Source: RYN-428 sp035695715 (GTDB taxonomy: Bacteria; Planctomycetota; Phycisphaerae; Tepidisphaerales; Tepidisphaeraceae). Taken from it: a stretch of 27,485 nucleotides of DNA. The notes under the pieces were generated by a model. It was given only the letters and a program-made list of their open reading frames with translations, was not told the origin of the DNA and made no database searches. The DNA lies in contig DASRRM010000523.1 in assembly GCA_035695715.1 (NCBI GenBank), positions 1-27,485 on the forward strand, written 5' to 3'. Shown here piece by piece: positions 1-7,016 of this stretch. Position numbers and translations under genes: made by a program. The first letter of the stretch is position 1. Each line of letters starts with the position of its first letter.

Positions 1-1318
1 CCCCCATTCGCTCGGCCTGCTCTACAGCGCCTTCACCTACTACACCGGCTTTCGCGTCAACAGCGGCGAATATAAAGTCATGGGCCTGGCGCCCTACGGC
101 ACGCCCAAATACGCCAAACTGATCACCGATCACCTCATTCACATCCAAAACGACGGCTCGTTCTGGATGGACATGCAATACTTCGATTACTGCGCCGGCT
201 TCTCGATGACCAGCGCGAAATTTCACGACCTGTTCGGCGGCCCGCCGCGAAAAGCCGAATCACCCCTCACCCAGCGCGAGATGGATCTGGCCGCCAGCGT
301 GCAGGCAGTTTGCGAGGAGGTGATGCTTCGCTGCGCCCGCCATGCCCATGAATTGACGGGATCGAAGAATTTGGTGATGGCCGGCGGCGTGGCGCTCAAT
401 TGCGTGGGCAATGGAAAAATCCTGCGCGACGGGCCGTTCGAGAATATCTGGGTACAGCCGGCCTCCGGCGATGCCGGGGGCGCGCTGGGCGTGGCGCAGT
501 TGATCTGGCATCACGTGCTGGACAAGCCGCGGGAAGTTTCTCCGGCCGGCGATTCGCAAGCCGGCTCGCTTTTGGGTCCGCGATATCGCACCGATGATAT
601 CCGCCGGGAGCTCGACAGTCTCGGGGCGAAATATCACGTGTATGGCGATGAGAGTGAACTGCTGGAGAAAATCACGGCATTACTGGCCGAGGAAAAAGTG
701 GTCGGCTGGGTGCAGGACCGGATGGAATTTGGCCCGCGCGCCTTGGGCGCGCGGTCGATCCTTGGCGATGCCCGCTCGGAAAAAATGCAGCAGGTCATGA
801 ACCTGAAGATCAAGTTCCGCGAATCATTCCGCCCGTTTGCCCCGAGCGTCTTGCGCGAATATGCCAGGGAGTATTTCGATCTCCCGGCCCACGTGTCCAG
901 CCCGTACATGCTCATTGTCGCGCCCGTGCAAGCCGCCCAGCACGATCCAAACGGATCGGCCAAAATGCAGGGCCGCGAAGGAATCGACATGCTCAACGTC
1001 CGGCGATCGACCATCCCCGCCGTCACCCATGTCGATTATTCCGCCCGCGTGCAAACCGTCGAGGAATCGGCCAACGGCAGATATTACCGGCTGATTCGCC
1101 GATTCCACGAAAAGACCGGCTGCCCGGTTCTCATCAACACAAGCTTCAACATTCGTGGCGAGCCGATCGTCTGCACCCCCGCCGATGCCTATCGCTGCTT
1201 TATGGGAACGCACATGGATGTGCTGGTGCTGGAGGATTGCGTTTTGATCAAGGAAGAGCAGCCGCAAGGCGACGCGGTGAACGTCGAGGCATACAAGGCA
1301 TCGTTTAAGCTGGACTGA
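1..1318 (+). CDS. O-carbamoyltransferase, NodU/TobZ-type (5' end outside the window)
   Basis: The reading frame is open from base 2 and ends at 1318, so about 438 C-terminal residues are visible. The usual family length is near 600. The enzyme transfers a carbamoyl group from carbamoyl phosphate, through carbamoyl-AMP, to a hydroxyl of a sugar or secondary metabolite in the cytoplasm. The visible part has the end of the Kae1/ASKHA-like domain (GEYKVMGLAPYG before the first internal Met context, MAGGVALNCVGNGK) and the YrdC-like carbamoyltransferase C-terminal domain (VGWVQDRMEFGPRALGARS, then KFRESFRPFAPSVL). The Met at 80 is internal, because the family sequence continues upstream of it without a break. 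The next gene starts 5 bp after the stop, so the two are probably co-transcribed. The substrate cannot be told from sequence; with an SxtJ-like partner, polysaccharide or small-molecule decoration is plausible. Confidence 0.93.
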   Translation, partial: PHSLGLLYSAFTYYTGFRVNSGEYKVMGLAPYGTPKYAKLITDHLIHIQNDGSFWMDMQYFDYCAGFSMTSAKFHDLFGGPPRKAESPLTQREMDLAASVQAVCEEVMLRCARHAHELTGSKNLVMAGGVALNCVGNGKILRDGPFENIWVQPASGDAGGALGVAQLIWHHVLDKPREVSPAGDSQAGSLLGPRYRTDDIRRELDSLGAKYHVYGDESELLEKITALLAEEKVVGWVQDRMEFGPRALGARSILGDARSEKMQQVMNLKIKFRESFRPFAPSVLREYAREYFDLPAHVSSPYMLIVAPVQAAQHDPNGSAKMQGREGIDMLNVRRSTIPAVTHVDYSARVQTVEESANGRYYRLIRRFHEKTGCPVLINTSFNIRGEPIVCTPADAYRCFMGTHMDVLVLEDCVLIKEEQPQGDAVNVEAYKASFKLD

Positions 1319-1323
1319 TCATC

Positions 1324-1653
1324 ATGGAATTTCTACTGCGGCTGATGTTGATCGCGCTGTACGTGATATGGCTTCCCGCCATGCTGCTGGGCCGTGCGCT
1401 GGGCGGCGATCCGCTGCAACTCAAAAAGCCGTCAGGATCGAGCTATTGGCTGGTTCGCCAATCGCCGGGTCGGAGGAGTTATTTTTTGCCGGATTCGCAA
1501 TGCGAAGGCCGGTTGGCGCATCGCGAGGGAAATGAATCGGGCGGCGCGGTGGGCCGGAATAGCCCAAGAGTATTGGCGCGATTGTTGAAATCGGTCGCGA
1601 GATTCTTTGCGGCGGAAAAAGGCGTGCAGCCGGGGAACTGCGCGAGCGAATGA
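1324..1653 (+). CDS. Small SxtJ-like membrane protein with a probably decayed 3' part
   Basis: This 109-residue frame starts 5 bp after the carbamoyltransferase stop. Residues 1-27 form a membrane segment (MEFLLRLMLIALYVIWLPAM). It is followed by GRALGGDPLQLKKP, then SYW and RSYF. From memory, the spacing GRDPL...SYW...SYF matches the C-terminal end of SxtJ-type small proteins that follow carbamoyltransferases; this is a family-level resemblance only. In that family the chain normally ends a few residues after SYF. Here it runs on for about 55 residues (PDSQCEGRLAHREG...) with no recognisable character, so a lost stop or a frameshift near 1490 is likely. Its function is unknown; genes of this kind are thought to assist the carbamoyltransferase at the membrane. 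Confidence 0.6.
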   Translation: MEFLLRLMLIALYVIWLPAMLLGRALGGDPLQLKKPSGSSYWLVRQSPGRRSYFLPDSQCEGRLAHREGNESGGAVGRNSPRVLARLLKSVARFFAAEKGVQPGNCASE

Positions 1654-1767
1654 CGGCTTGGCGGTGAAATGCCTCGTGTGCCCCATCCAACAAGTCGTTT
1701 TAAAATGGGGCATTTTGGGGCAACATGGGGCAGCGAGTTCAGCCATAAACTCTAGCGCTCGTCGAAC

Positions 1768-1842
1768 CCGTATCACGGGCGTCTCGCCGGCGTCTCGCCC
1801 GTGTGTGTTTAAGAGGACACGGGCGAGACGCCCGTGATACGG
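1768..1842. repeat. CACGGGCG/CGCCCGTG palindromic repeat
   Basis: The left arm 1768-1788 and the adjoining 1789-1803 match the reverse complement of the right arm 1818-1842 (CACGGGCGAGACGCCCGTG then ATACGG). The left side contains the inner word GGCGTCTCGCC twice in overlap, as if it had been partly duplicated. The right arm is itself a short palindrome. A related hairpin occurs at 27436-27454. It could act as a transcription terminator structure between convergent genes, but no T-run follows. Confidence 0.8.
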
Positions 1843-1872
1843 AAAATCCACCCGCGTAGCCTTGAGCGCACG

Positions 1873-1909
1873 TTTGGTTGTGGCGAGGGGCCGCGCCGAG
1901 GAGCACCTA
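1873..1909 (+). repeat. RAEEYL-motif repeat, copy 1
   Basis: The 37-bp segment begins TTTGGTTGTGGCGAGG and reads LVVARGRAEEHL in the plus strand. It matches segments at 4938-4974 (minus) and 26871-26906 (plus). It lies 54 bp beyond the pheT stop. Confidence 0.7.
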
Positions 1910-1962
1910 GGCCGACGGACCGATCAGTTCCAGAAGACGGACAAGATCACGCCGCACGTGTA

Positions 1963-3978
1963 TCAGGCCCGCTGCGCCCATCCTTCGCCCTTGGCCGCTT
2001 CAACCACCTGCTGCATGGCGGCGTCCACGTTCTCGCTCGTCAACGTTTGCGTGGGGGAGCGGAAAACCAGCGTGACCGTCACGCTCTTTTGGCCTTTTTC
2101 CAGCGGCTTGCCGCGGTAGGTGGTCACGTATTGCAGCGTTTCCATGTCCCTGGGCTTTTGGTTGCGAATGAGTGATTCGATCTTTTCGTAACGGGTGGAT
2201 TCGGAAACCACCAGCGACAAATCGCGCTTGACCGCCGGGAATTTCGGCAAGGGCTTTAGCTGCGGCACCTGCTGCATCCCCGCCAGCAGCGGCTCCAAAT
2301 CCAGCTCGGCGGCGGCGGGGATTTCGCGCAGGCCAATCTTTTCCGAAATGGCGCGATCGATCTTTCCAATCCACCCAACCGGCTGACCCGCCCACTCGAT
2401 CCGGGCGCAGGCGCTGCGGAAAAAACCGGAGCGGGCGGCGGGAATCATCGCAACGGCGCGCCTGGGATCGAGCCGGCTTAAGAGCGTTTCCACGATGCCA
2501 CGCACAATTGTCACGCTCGTCGCGCCGACAAGGGCAAGCTTGCGGCGTTCGGTGGGACGGCCGGCGGCGTCGTTCCAAAATGTCGCTCCCATCTCGAAAA
2601 GCCGCGGCTCGGATACTCCCGCCGATTCGTTATGGCGGATCGATTCCAGCAGCCCGGGCAAAATGCTGGGGCGAAGATTGGCGTCGGCCTTGCGCACGTT
2701 GTGCGTCGCGCGCAACAGCGGCGATTTTGGCGACGCTTCCTCCGGAACGAAATCGCCGGCCAACAAATCGCTCACGAAGCTGAAGGTGACCGACTCGAAA
2801 TACCCGCCGGCTGTCAGCGTCGAGCGAATGCTTTCGACGGCTGCGGCGCTCGGATCGGGCTGCGTCAGGCGGATGGAGATTTCATCCCGGATCGGCACCT
2901 TGTCATAACCGACAATGCGGGCGACCTCCTCGACAAGATCGATCTCCAGGTTCAAGTCGAGCCGGTAGCTGGGAATGGTGCATTCGATTAGCTCGTTGTT
3001 CAGCTTCGGCTGAAGATGATCGCGGCGAAGTGCGTCGATCACATCCGCCTGCAGAAGTTCGATGCCAAGCACCTGTTTCAGGCGGGCAAGCCGCAGGGAA
3101 AGCGTTTTTGGCTGATAGCCGCTCGCCCCGGCTTCCACCAGATTGCTGGCGAGTTGGCCGCCTGCCGTTTGAATGATGAGCTCAGCCGCCCGCTGGCTTG
3201 CGCGCTGGGGAAGCCGCGGGTCGATGCCGCGCTCGAAGCGATAGGAGCTTTCGCTTCCCATGGCAAGCGTGCGCGCGGTTTTGCGGACGCAGAGCGGATC
3301 GAAGCGCGCCGATTCCAGCAGGATCGTCGTCGTGGCGTCGCTTACTTCGCTGTCGCGCCCGCCCATCACGCCGGCCAGGGCAACGGGCCGAACGGCGTCG
3401 GCGATCACCAGCATATCCGCCGACAATTCGCGCTCGCGACCATCAATGCTGATCAGCTTTTCGCCCTTGCTTGCCCGGCGGACGATGATCTTGCCGCCGG
3501 TGATTTTGCCGAAGTCGAACGCATGCAGCGGCTGGCCCATTTCCAACATGACATAGTTGGTGACATCGACGACGTTATTGATCGGCCGCACGCCGACTGC
3601 TTCCAAACGGCGCTGCATCCAATCGGGGCTGGGGCCGATCCTGACATTTCGAATAACGTGGGCGGTGTAATGCGGGCAGAGATCAGCGGCGTCAATTTGC
3701 ACGGAAATCGCCTGGCCGGCGTGCGCTGGTGATTGCGCAGAACCGGCGGGAACATCGCGAAACTCACGATTGAGCAGGGCTGACAATTCCCGGGCTACGC
3801 CGAGGTGCGAAAGGCAGTCGCTACGGTTGCTGGTCACCTCGACGTCGATGACTATATCGGAGCCGTGAGTTTCGAACTTCTCGACGGGGAGTCCGCCATG
3901 GGTAAGTGCCTCGGCGGCGGCCTCGGGCGTAAGGGGTCCGGGCAGATAATCGGCGAGCCATTGCAGGCTGGTTTTCAT
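1963..3978 (-). CDS. pheT: Phenylalanine--tRNA ligase beta subunit, short form
   Basis: The 671-residue product is the beta subunit of the alpha2-beta2 enzyme that charges tRNA-Phe in the cytoplasm. The N-terminus is typical (MKTSLQWLADYLPG). The family sequence VTSNRSDCLSHLGVARELSAL follows at about residues 50-70, then the B3/B4 editing domain (NNVVDVTNYVMLEMGQPLHAFD), the B5 domain, the catalytic-like core, and a C-terminal anticodon-binding FDX-ACB domain (PKFPAVKRDLSLVV to the end). The EMAP-II-like tRNA-binding domain that sits near residues 40-150 in the roughly 800-residue E. coli form is missing, which explains the shorter length. The ATG at 3978 has AGGGA upstream. pheS, usually just upstream, is not adjacent: the upstream neighbour is the divergent DksA-like gene. 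A promoter candidate lies at 4052-4079. Confidence 0.96.
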   Translation of the reverse strand: MKTSLQWLADYLPGPLTPEAAAEALTHGGLPVEKFETHGSDIVIDVEVTSNRSDCLSHLGVARELSALLNREFRDVPAGSAQSPAHAGQAISVQIDAADLCPHYTAHVIRNVRIGPSPDWMQRRLEAVGVRPINNVVDVTNYVMLEMGQPLHAFDFGKITGGKIIVRRASKGEKLISIDGRERELSADMLVIADAVRPVALAGVMGGRDSEVSDATTTILLESARFDPLCVRKTARTLAMGSESSYRFERGIDPRLPQRASQRAAELIIQTAGGQLASNLVEAGASGYQPKTLSLRLARLKQVLGIELLQADVIDALRRDHLQPKLNNELIECTIPSYRLDLNLEIDLVEEVARIVGYDKVPIRDEISIRLTQPDPSAAAVESIRSTLTAGGYFESVTFSFVSDLLAGDFVPEEASPKSPLLRATHNVRKADANLRPSILPGLLESIRHNESAGVSEPRLFEMGATFWNDAAGRPTERRKLALVGATSVTIVRGIVETLLSRLDPRRAVAMIPAARSGFFRSACARIEWAGQPVGWIGKIDRAISEKIGLREIPAAAELDLEPLLAGMQQVPQLKPLPKFPAVKRDLSLVVSESTRYEKIESLIRNQKPRDMETLQYVTTYRGKPLEKGQKSVTVTLVFRSPTQTLTSENVDAAMQQVVEAAKGEGWAQRA

Positions 3979-4051
3979 AGCGGTCCCTTGCGGTTGCCGC
4001 GATGGATCGGCATGGAGGGAATGCCTTGCGGATCATGCGGTTTGGGCAGGC

Positions 4052-4079
4052 AATGTATACCGCGAAGTTGGCGGGTCAA
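4052..4079 (-). promoter_or_regulatory. Candidate sigma70-like promoter for pheT
   Basis: On the minus strand TTGACC (4079-4074) is followed after 16 bp by TACATT (4057-4052; the overlapping TATACA gives a shorter spacer). It lies about 75-100 bp upstream of the pheT start and is back-to-back with the plus-strand promoter at 4093. Confidence 0.45.
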
Positions 4080-4092
4080 GAGCGCCGCAACC

Positions 4093-4122
4093 TTGACGAT
4101 TGCCGGGAGTTGCGGGTATACT
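4093..4122 (+). promoter_or_regulatory. Candidate sigma70-like promoter for the DksA-like gene
   Basis: TTGACG (4093-4098) and TATACT (4117-4122) are separated by 18 bp. The expected transcript start near 4129 gives a leader of about 75 nt before the GTG at 4207. Confidence 0.6.
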
Positions 4123-4206
4123 TGCGGGGCTTTTCAGGCAGGTTCGGGGTTTGGCCGGGAAATGTCAATCCCGGCGGGCTGAATTGAAAGGAGCGAGGGT
4201 TCCCAC

Positions 4207-4902
4207 GTGGTGAAGAAAACCGTCAAACGACCCTCCGTTCATGGCAAGCCGGCGCGATCGGCCAAACCGGCGCCTGCCAAATCGAAGAAGCCTGCTGTTC
4301 CCATCAGGGCCGCCGTAAAACCCGCGAAAAAACCACTGCACCGAGTTATTGCCAAGCCTGCCGCCAAAGTATTGGCCAAGGCGGTCGCCCCGGGAAAGTT
4401 TGCCGAAAAGTCCGCTCACAAAGGCAAGGATCGCCCGGCAAAGGTTCAGGCAGAGCCATCAAGGCCGCCCGCGGGGCCGGCGGCTTTGCCGCAGCAGTCG
4501 TCCAACGGAAAGAGCCGCAGGAATCTGGCCGGGTTTACTTCCCGTGAATTGGAACATTTCCGTGATCTGCTGCTGGCCAAACGCCGCGAGCTGATCGGCG
4601 ATATGCGCTCCATGGAAGGCGAAGCCCTTCGCATCGGCGGAGGAAGCAACCTGTCGAATCTCCCCATCCACATGGCCGATATGGGAACCGATAACTACGA
4701 GCAGGAATTTACCCTCGGCCTGGTTCAGAAAGAGCGCGACCTGCTGAAGGAAATCAATTTCTCGCTGGCCAAAATCCAAAACGGAACCTACGGCCTGTGC
4801 GAAGGCACCAACCTCCCGATTCTCAAAGAACGCCTCGAATATCAACCCTGGGCCCGCTTTTCCGTCGAACACCAGCGGAAAATGGAACGGCATGGGCGCT
4901 GA
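4207..4902 (+). CDS. DksA/TraR-family protein with a basic tail and a degenerate zinc finger
   Basis: This is a 231-residue protein. Residues 1 to about 100 are a lysine/alanine/proline-rich, histone-H1-like tail that could bind nucleic acid. Residues 110-228 are the DksA/TraR part: a coiled coil (ELEHFRDLLLAKRRELIGDM), the signature MADMGTDNYEQEFTLGLVQ and the finger region NGTYGLCEG...LPILKERLEYQPWARFSVEHQ. DksA proteins bind the RNA polymerase secondary channel and tune transcription. The usual four zinc-binding cysteines are reduced to one (C198), so a structural zinc site is unlikely. The start is GTG at 4207 (a second GTG follows directly), with AAAGGAG about 13 nt upstream. An adjacent downstream lspA fits an arrangement I associate with planctomycete genomes. 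Confidence 0.85.
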   Translation: MVKKTVKRPSVHGKPARSAKPAPAKSKKPAVPIRAAVKPAKKPLHRVIAKPAAKVLAKAVAPGKFAEKSAHKGKDRPAKVQAEPSRPPAGPAALPQQSSNGKSRRNLAGFTSRELEHFRDLLLAKRRELIGDMRSMEGEALRIGGGSNLSNLPIHMADMGTDNYEQEFTLGLVQKERDLLKEINFSLAKIQNGTYGLCEGTNLPILKERLEYQPWARFSVEHQRKMERHGR

Positions 4903-4937
4903 GGCGAAATCCGAGCGCTGCAAATATTGTTCGAGCG

Positions 4938-4974
4938 GAGGTATTCCTCAGCGCGGCCTTCGGCCGCAACCAAA
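4938..4974 (-). repeat. RAEEYL-motif repeat, copy 2
   Basis: On the minus strand this reads TTTGGTTGCGGCCGAAGG and onward, giving LVAAEGRAEEYL. It touches the left arm of the palindrome at 4973-5098, so the two repeat families form a composite here. Confidence 0.75.
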
Positions 4975-5098
4975 ATGCGCTCGCGAAGGCGCGATGTCGC
5001 GAAGACAGACGCGAAGAACGCTTTCAAGTTTTACGTAATCGCCTGGCATCCGATCTTCGCGTTTGCCTTCGCGCCATCGCGCCTTCGCGAGCGCATTT
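4973..5098. repeat. GCTCGCGAAGGCGCGA inverted repeat, copy 1
   Basis: The left arm 4973-5016 and right arm 5055-5098 are 44 bp each and complementary at about 41 positions, with a 38-nt loop. The core word is GCTCGCGAAGGCGCGA. Copies of the same family lie at 11154-11305 and 21190-21340. A T6 run follows shortly after the right arm (5109-5114), so this copy may also terminate transcription from the DksA-like gene. Confidence 0.9.
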
Positions 5099-5114
5099 CG
5101 CCTGATCTTTTTTA

Positions 5115-5310
5115 AGGAAATCTTCCAGCGAAAGGATTATTCTCCATGATATCCTCGCTACCAATGTGAAAAGTGCTGCAAATCGGAATGGCAAATTGCC
5201 ATTCGACATTCGGACTTCTTCATTCGGGTTTGTTTCGTCATGCGGATTTCGTCCTTAGGATTTTCACCCGTTCATTCGTCATTTCTCCCACTTCTCTCTA
5301 CAATCCCGGC
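5115..5310. repeat. Heptamer-phased degenerate repeat upstream of lspA
   Basis: From about 5195 to 5290 the sequence can be cut into 7-bp units such as GACATTC, GGACTTC, TTCATTC, GGGTTTG, TTTCGTC. A near-perfect palindrome GAATGGCAAATTGCCATTC precedes it. An open frame crosses this stretch in phase with lspA but encodes only repeat sequence. Confidence 0.5.
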
Positions 5311-5883
5311 ATGTCTCGTCTTACCGCTCTTCGTTCGCCAACCGCGCTGATGCTGTTTCTTGTGACGGCTTTGGCCGGGATCGCGCTGGATCAATGGTCC
5401 AAAGTTGCCGCGTTCGAACGCCTTAGCGACGGCGTCGTCTGGAACGCCGACCGCACTTCCGTCACCGCCATCAATAGCCAGACGTATCGCTTCGTGCCCG
5501 GCTACGTGCATTTTGAAGTGATCGCCAACCGCGGGGCGGTGTTTGGCGTGGGGCAGGGAAAGCGGATGCTATTCATCGGCGTGTCGATCGCGGCCATCTT
5601 CTTTATCTTTTACCTCTTTGCCGTCAGCGACAAACAGCGCTTTTACCAGTTCATTTTGGGAATGCTGCTGGCGGGTGTGGTTGGGAACCTGTACGACCGG
5701 ATCAAATTTGAATATGTGAGGGACATGATCCACGCCCTGCCGCGGTGGCCGCACTTGTTTCCGTATATTTTTAATGTTGCCGATTCGCTGTTGTGCGTGG
5801 GGGTCTTTTTCATGATCGTGCATAGCTTTTTCAGCTCGCACTCGCTGAAGCAGGCCGCCCAGACTGACCCCTCGGCGGCGTGA
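5311..5883 (+). CDS. lspA: Lipoprotein signal peptidase (signal peptidase II)
   Basis: This 190-residue inner-membrane aspartyl protease removes the signal peptide of lipid-modified prolipoproteins. Four hydrophobic segments are visible (about residues 11-27, 84-105, 112-128 and 152-174). The family motifs are NRGAVFGVGQGKR (73-85), GVVGNLYDR with VRDMI (D138) and FNVADS (D158); D138 and D158 are the expected catalytic pair. I chose ATG 5311 because the in-frame extension back to 5173 encodes repeat sequence. A 40-residue periplasmic loop between the first segment and the NRGA motif is longer than in E. coli. A substrate may be encoded nearby: the lipobox protein at 17964-18443. Confidence 0.93.
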   Translation: MSRLTALRSPTALMLFLVTALAGIALDQWSKVAAFERLSDGVVWNADRTSVTAINSQTYRFVPGYVHFEVIANRGAVFGVGQGKRMLFIGVSIAAIFFIFYLFAVSDKQRFYQFILGMLLAGVVGNLYDRIKFEYVRDMIHALPRWPHLFPYIFNVADSLLCVGVFFMIVHSFFSSHSLKQAAQTDPSAA

Positions 5884-6035
5884 GCGACGTAGAGTTCACA
5901 AAGGAAAATGCTTCCGTTCGATTCTGAACCCTGATTTCCAAACCGTGCTTCCCAAAAGCAGGCCAATCGCTAACATTCCCCTCCACTTCGCCCGCGCGGG
6001 CGGATGCACCGGGAACTTTAGGCGCGAGGCGCACG

Positions 6036-6791
6036 ATGGATCAGCCTGACATCAGCCAGGGAGCTTCGGCCGCGCCCATCAAGCTTTCCATCGTCATCCC
6101 CGTTTATAACGAGGAACACACCGTCCAGGAATTGGTGCGGCGAGTCGTCAACGCCCCGCTGCTTCCCAATGTTGTCCGCCAGATCATTTGCGTCAACGAT
6201 TGCTCGAAGGACAAAACCGCCGCTAAGCTCGATGAATTACCAACGCTCTTTCCCGGCGAGGAGATCATCGTTCGACACAAGCCGGTCAATGAAGGAAAAG
6301 GCGCCGCCCTTCGCGACGGATTCAAGCTCGCCACCGGCGACATCGTGCTGATCCAGGATGCCGACCTGGAATATGACCCTGACGATTATCCCAAGCTGAT
6401 CCTGCCCATTATCGAGAACAAGGCCGACGTGGTGTTCGGTAGCCGATTTGCCGGCGGCGAGCCGCACCGCGTGCATTACTTCTGGCACAGCATCGCCAAT
6501 AAAATCCTGACCCTGCTCAGCAACATGTGCACCAACCTCAACCTCACCGATATGGAGGTGTGCTACAAAGTTTTTAAGCGCGGCGTCCTGGAAAAAATCG
6601 CGATCAAATGCAACCGCTTCGGCTTCGAGCCGGAAATCACCGCCAAGGTCGCCAAGCAGCGGCCAGTGCTGCGCATCTTCGAGGTGGGCGTGGCCTATTA
6701 CGGACGCAGCTACGACGAGGGGAAGAAAATCACCTGGAAGGATGGGATCAAGGCGATTTTGGCGATCATTCGGTTTCGATTTTCGGACTAA
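6036..6791 (+). CDS. Family 2 glycosyltransferase, dolichol/polyprenyl-phosphate sugar synthase-like
   Basis: The 251-residue protein has a GT-A fold: LSIVIPVYNEEHTVQELVRR at about 17-36, NDCSKDKT, the KGAALRDGFKLATGD segment, and the metal-binding QDADLEYDP. It continues with DVVFGSRF, MEVCYKVFKR and FGFEPEITAKVAK. These are typical of DPM1-like enzymes that move a sugar from a nucleotide donor to a polyprenyl phosphate on the inner face of the membrane. There is no transmembrane tail, so it probably acts as a soluble or peripheral enzyme. The gene precedes a UDP-glucuronate decarboxylase, which suggests a joint role in glycan assembly. A weak Shine-Dalgarno-like GCGAGG lies before the ATG. 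Confidence 0.92.
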   Translation: MDQPDISQGASAAPIKLSIVIPVYNEEHTVQELVRRVVNAPLLPNVVRQIICVNDCSKDKTAAKLDELPTLFPGEEIIVRHKPVNEGKGAALRDGFKLATGDIVLIQDADLEYDPDDYPKLILPIIENKADVVFGSRFAGGEPHRVHYFWHSIANKILTLLSNMCTNLNLTDMEVCYKVFKRGVLEKIAIKCNRFGFEPEITAKVAKQRPVLRIFEVGVAYYGRSYDEGKKITWKDGIKAILAIIRFRFSD

Positions 6792-6810
6792 GAATTTGCT
6801 CATTCGTCAG

Positions 6811-7013
6811 TTGTCAGTGGTCAAATGTCAGTGGTCAGTTGCCAGTGGTCAGTTCGGGTGCTGAGTGTGAATGACATTTGCCGCGGCGTGCTTTCTTTTG
6901 CTGGAAATCCCGACATCGAGCGGGGCAATATTACCCTTCGGCGCAATTCTGCCGATAAACCACAGACGGCCTATGCTTTGCAGGCCGCTCAACCACTGAC
7001 CACTGACAAACTG
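6811..7013. repeat. GTCAGTG heptamer repeat with complementary distal arm
   Basis: Three degenerate 14-bp (2 x 7) units based on GTCAGTGGTCAGTT occupy 6811-6853, and the complement CCACTGACCACTGAC lies at 6992-7006, making a long inverted repeat around a 135-bp centre. It fills the gap between the glycosyltransferase and the decarboxylase, and it accounts for the in-frame open extension upstream of 7017. Confidence 0.8.
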
Positions 7014-7016
7014 AAA

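Larger units (their letters stand above)
1655..1962. other. Gene-free interval with palindromic repeats
   Basis: I see no convincing gene between the SxtJ-like frame and the 3' end of pheT. The interval holds a run of ATGGGGCA-like words (1679-1733) that can pair with TGCCCCAT at 1680, a CACGGGCG palindrome at 1768-1842, and a copy of the RAEEYL motif at 1873-1909. Short open frames here are explained by these repeats. Confidence 0.6.

Noticed and set aside
5055..5114. Firm call of a rho-independent terminator after the DksA-like gene
   Set aside because: The T-run is 11 nt away from the stem and the same hairpin occurs elsewhere without a T-run; noted only as a possibility under the repeat.
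5173..5310. N-terminal extension of LspA from a GTG at 5173
   Set aside because: It encodes heptamer repeat sequence, and the family length fits the start at 5311.
6825..7016. N-terminal extension of the UDP-glucuronate decarboxylase
   Set aside because: It is repeat sequence (CAGTGGTCAG units) without family similarity; the Rossmann motif starts shortly after 7017.
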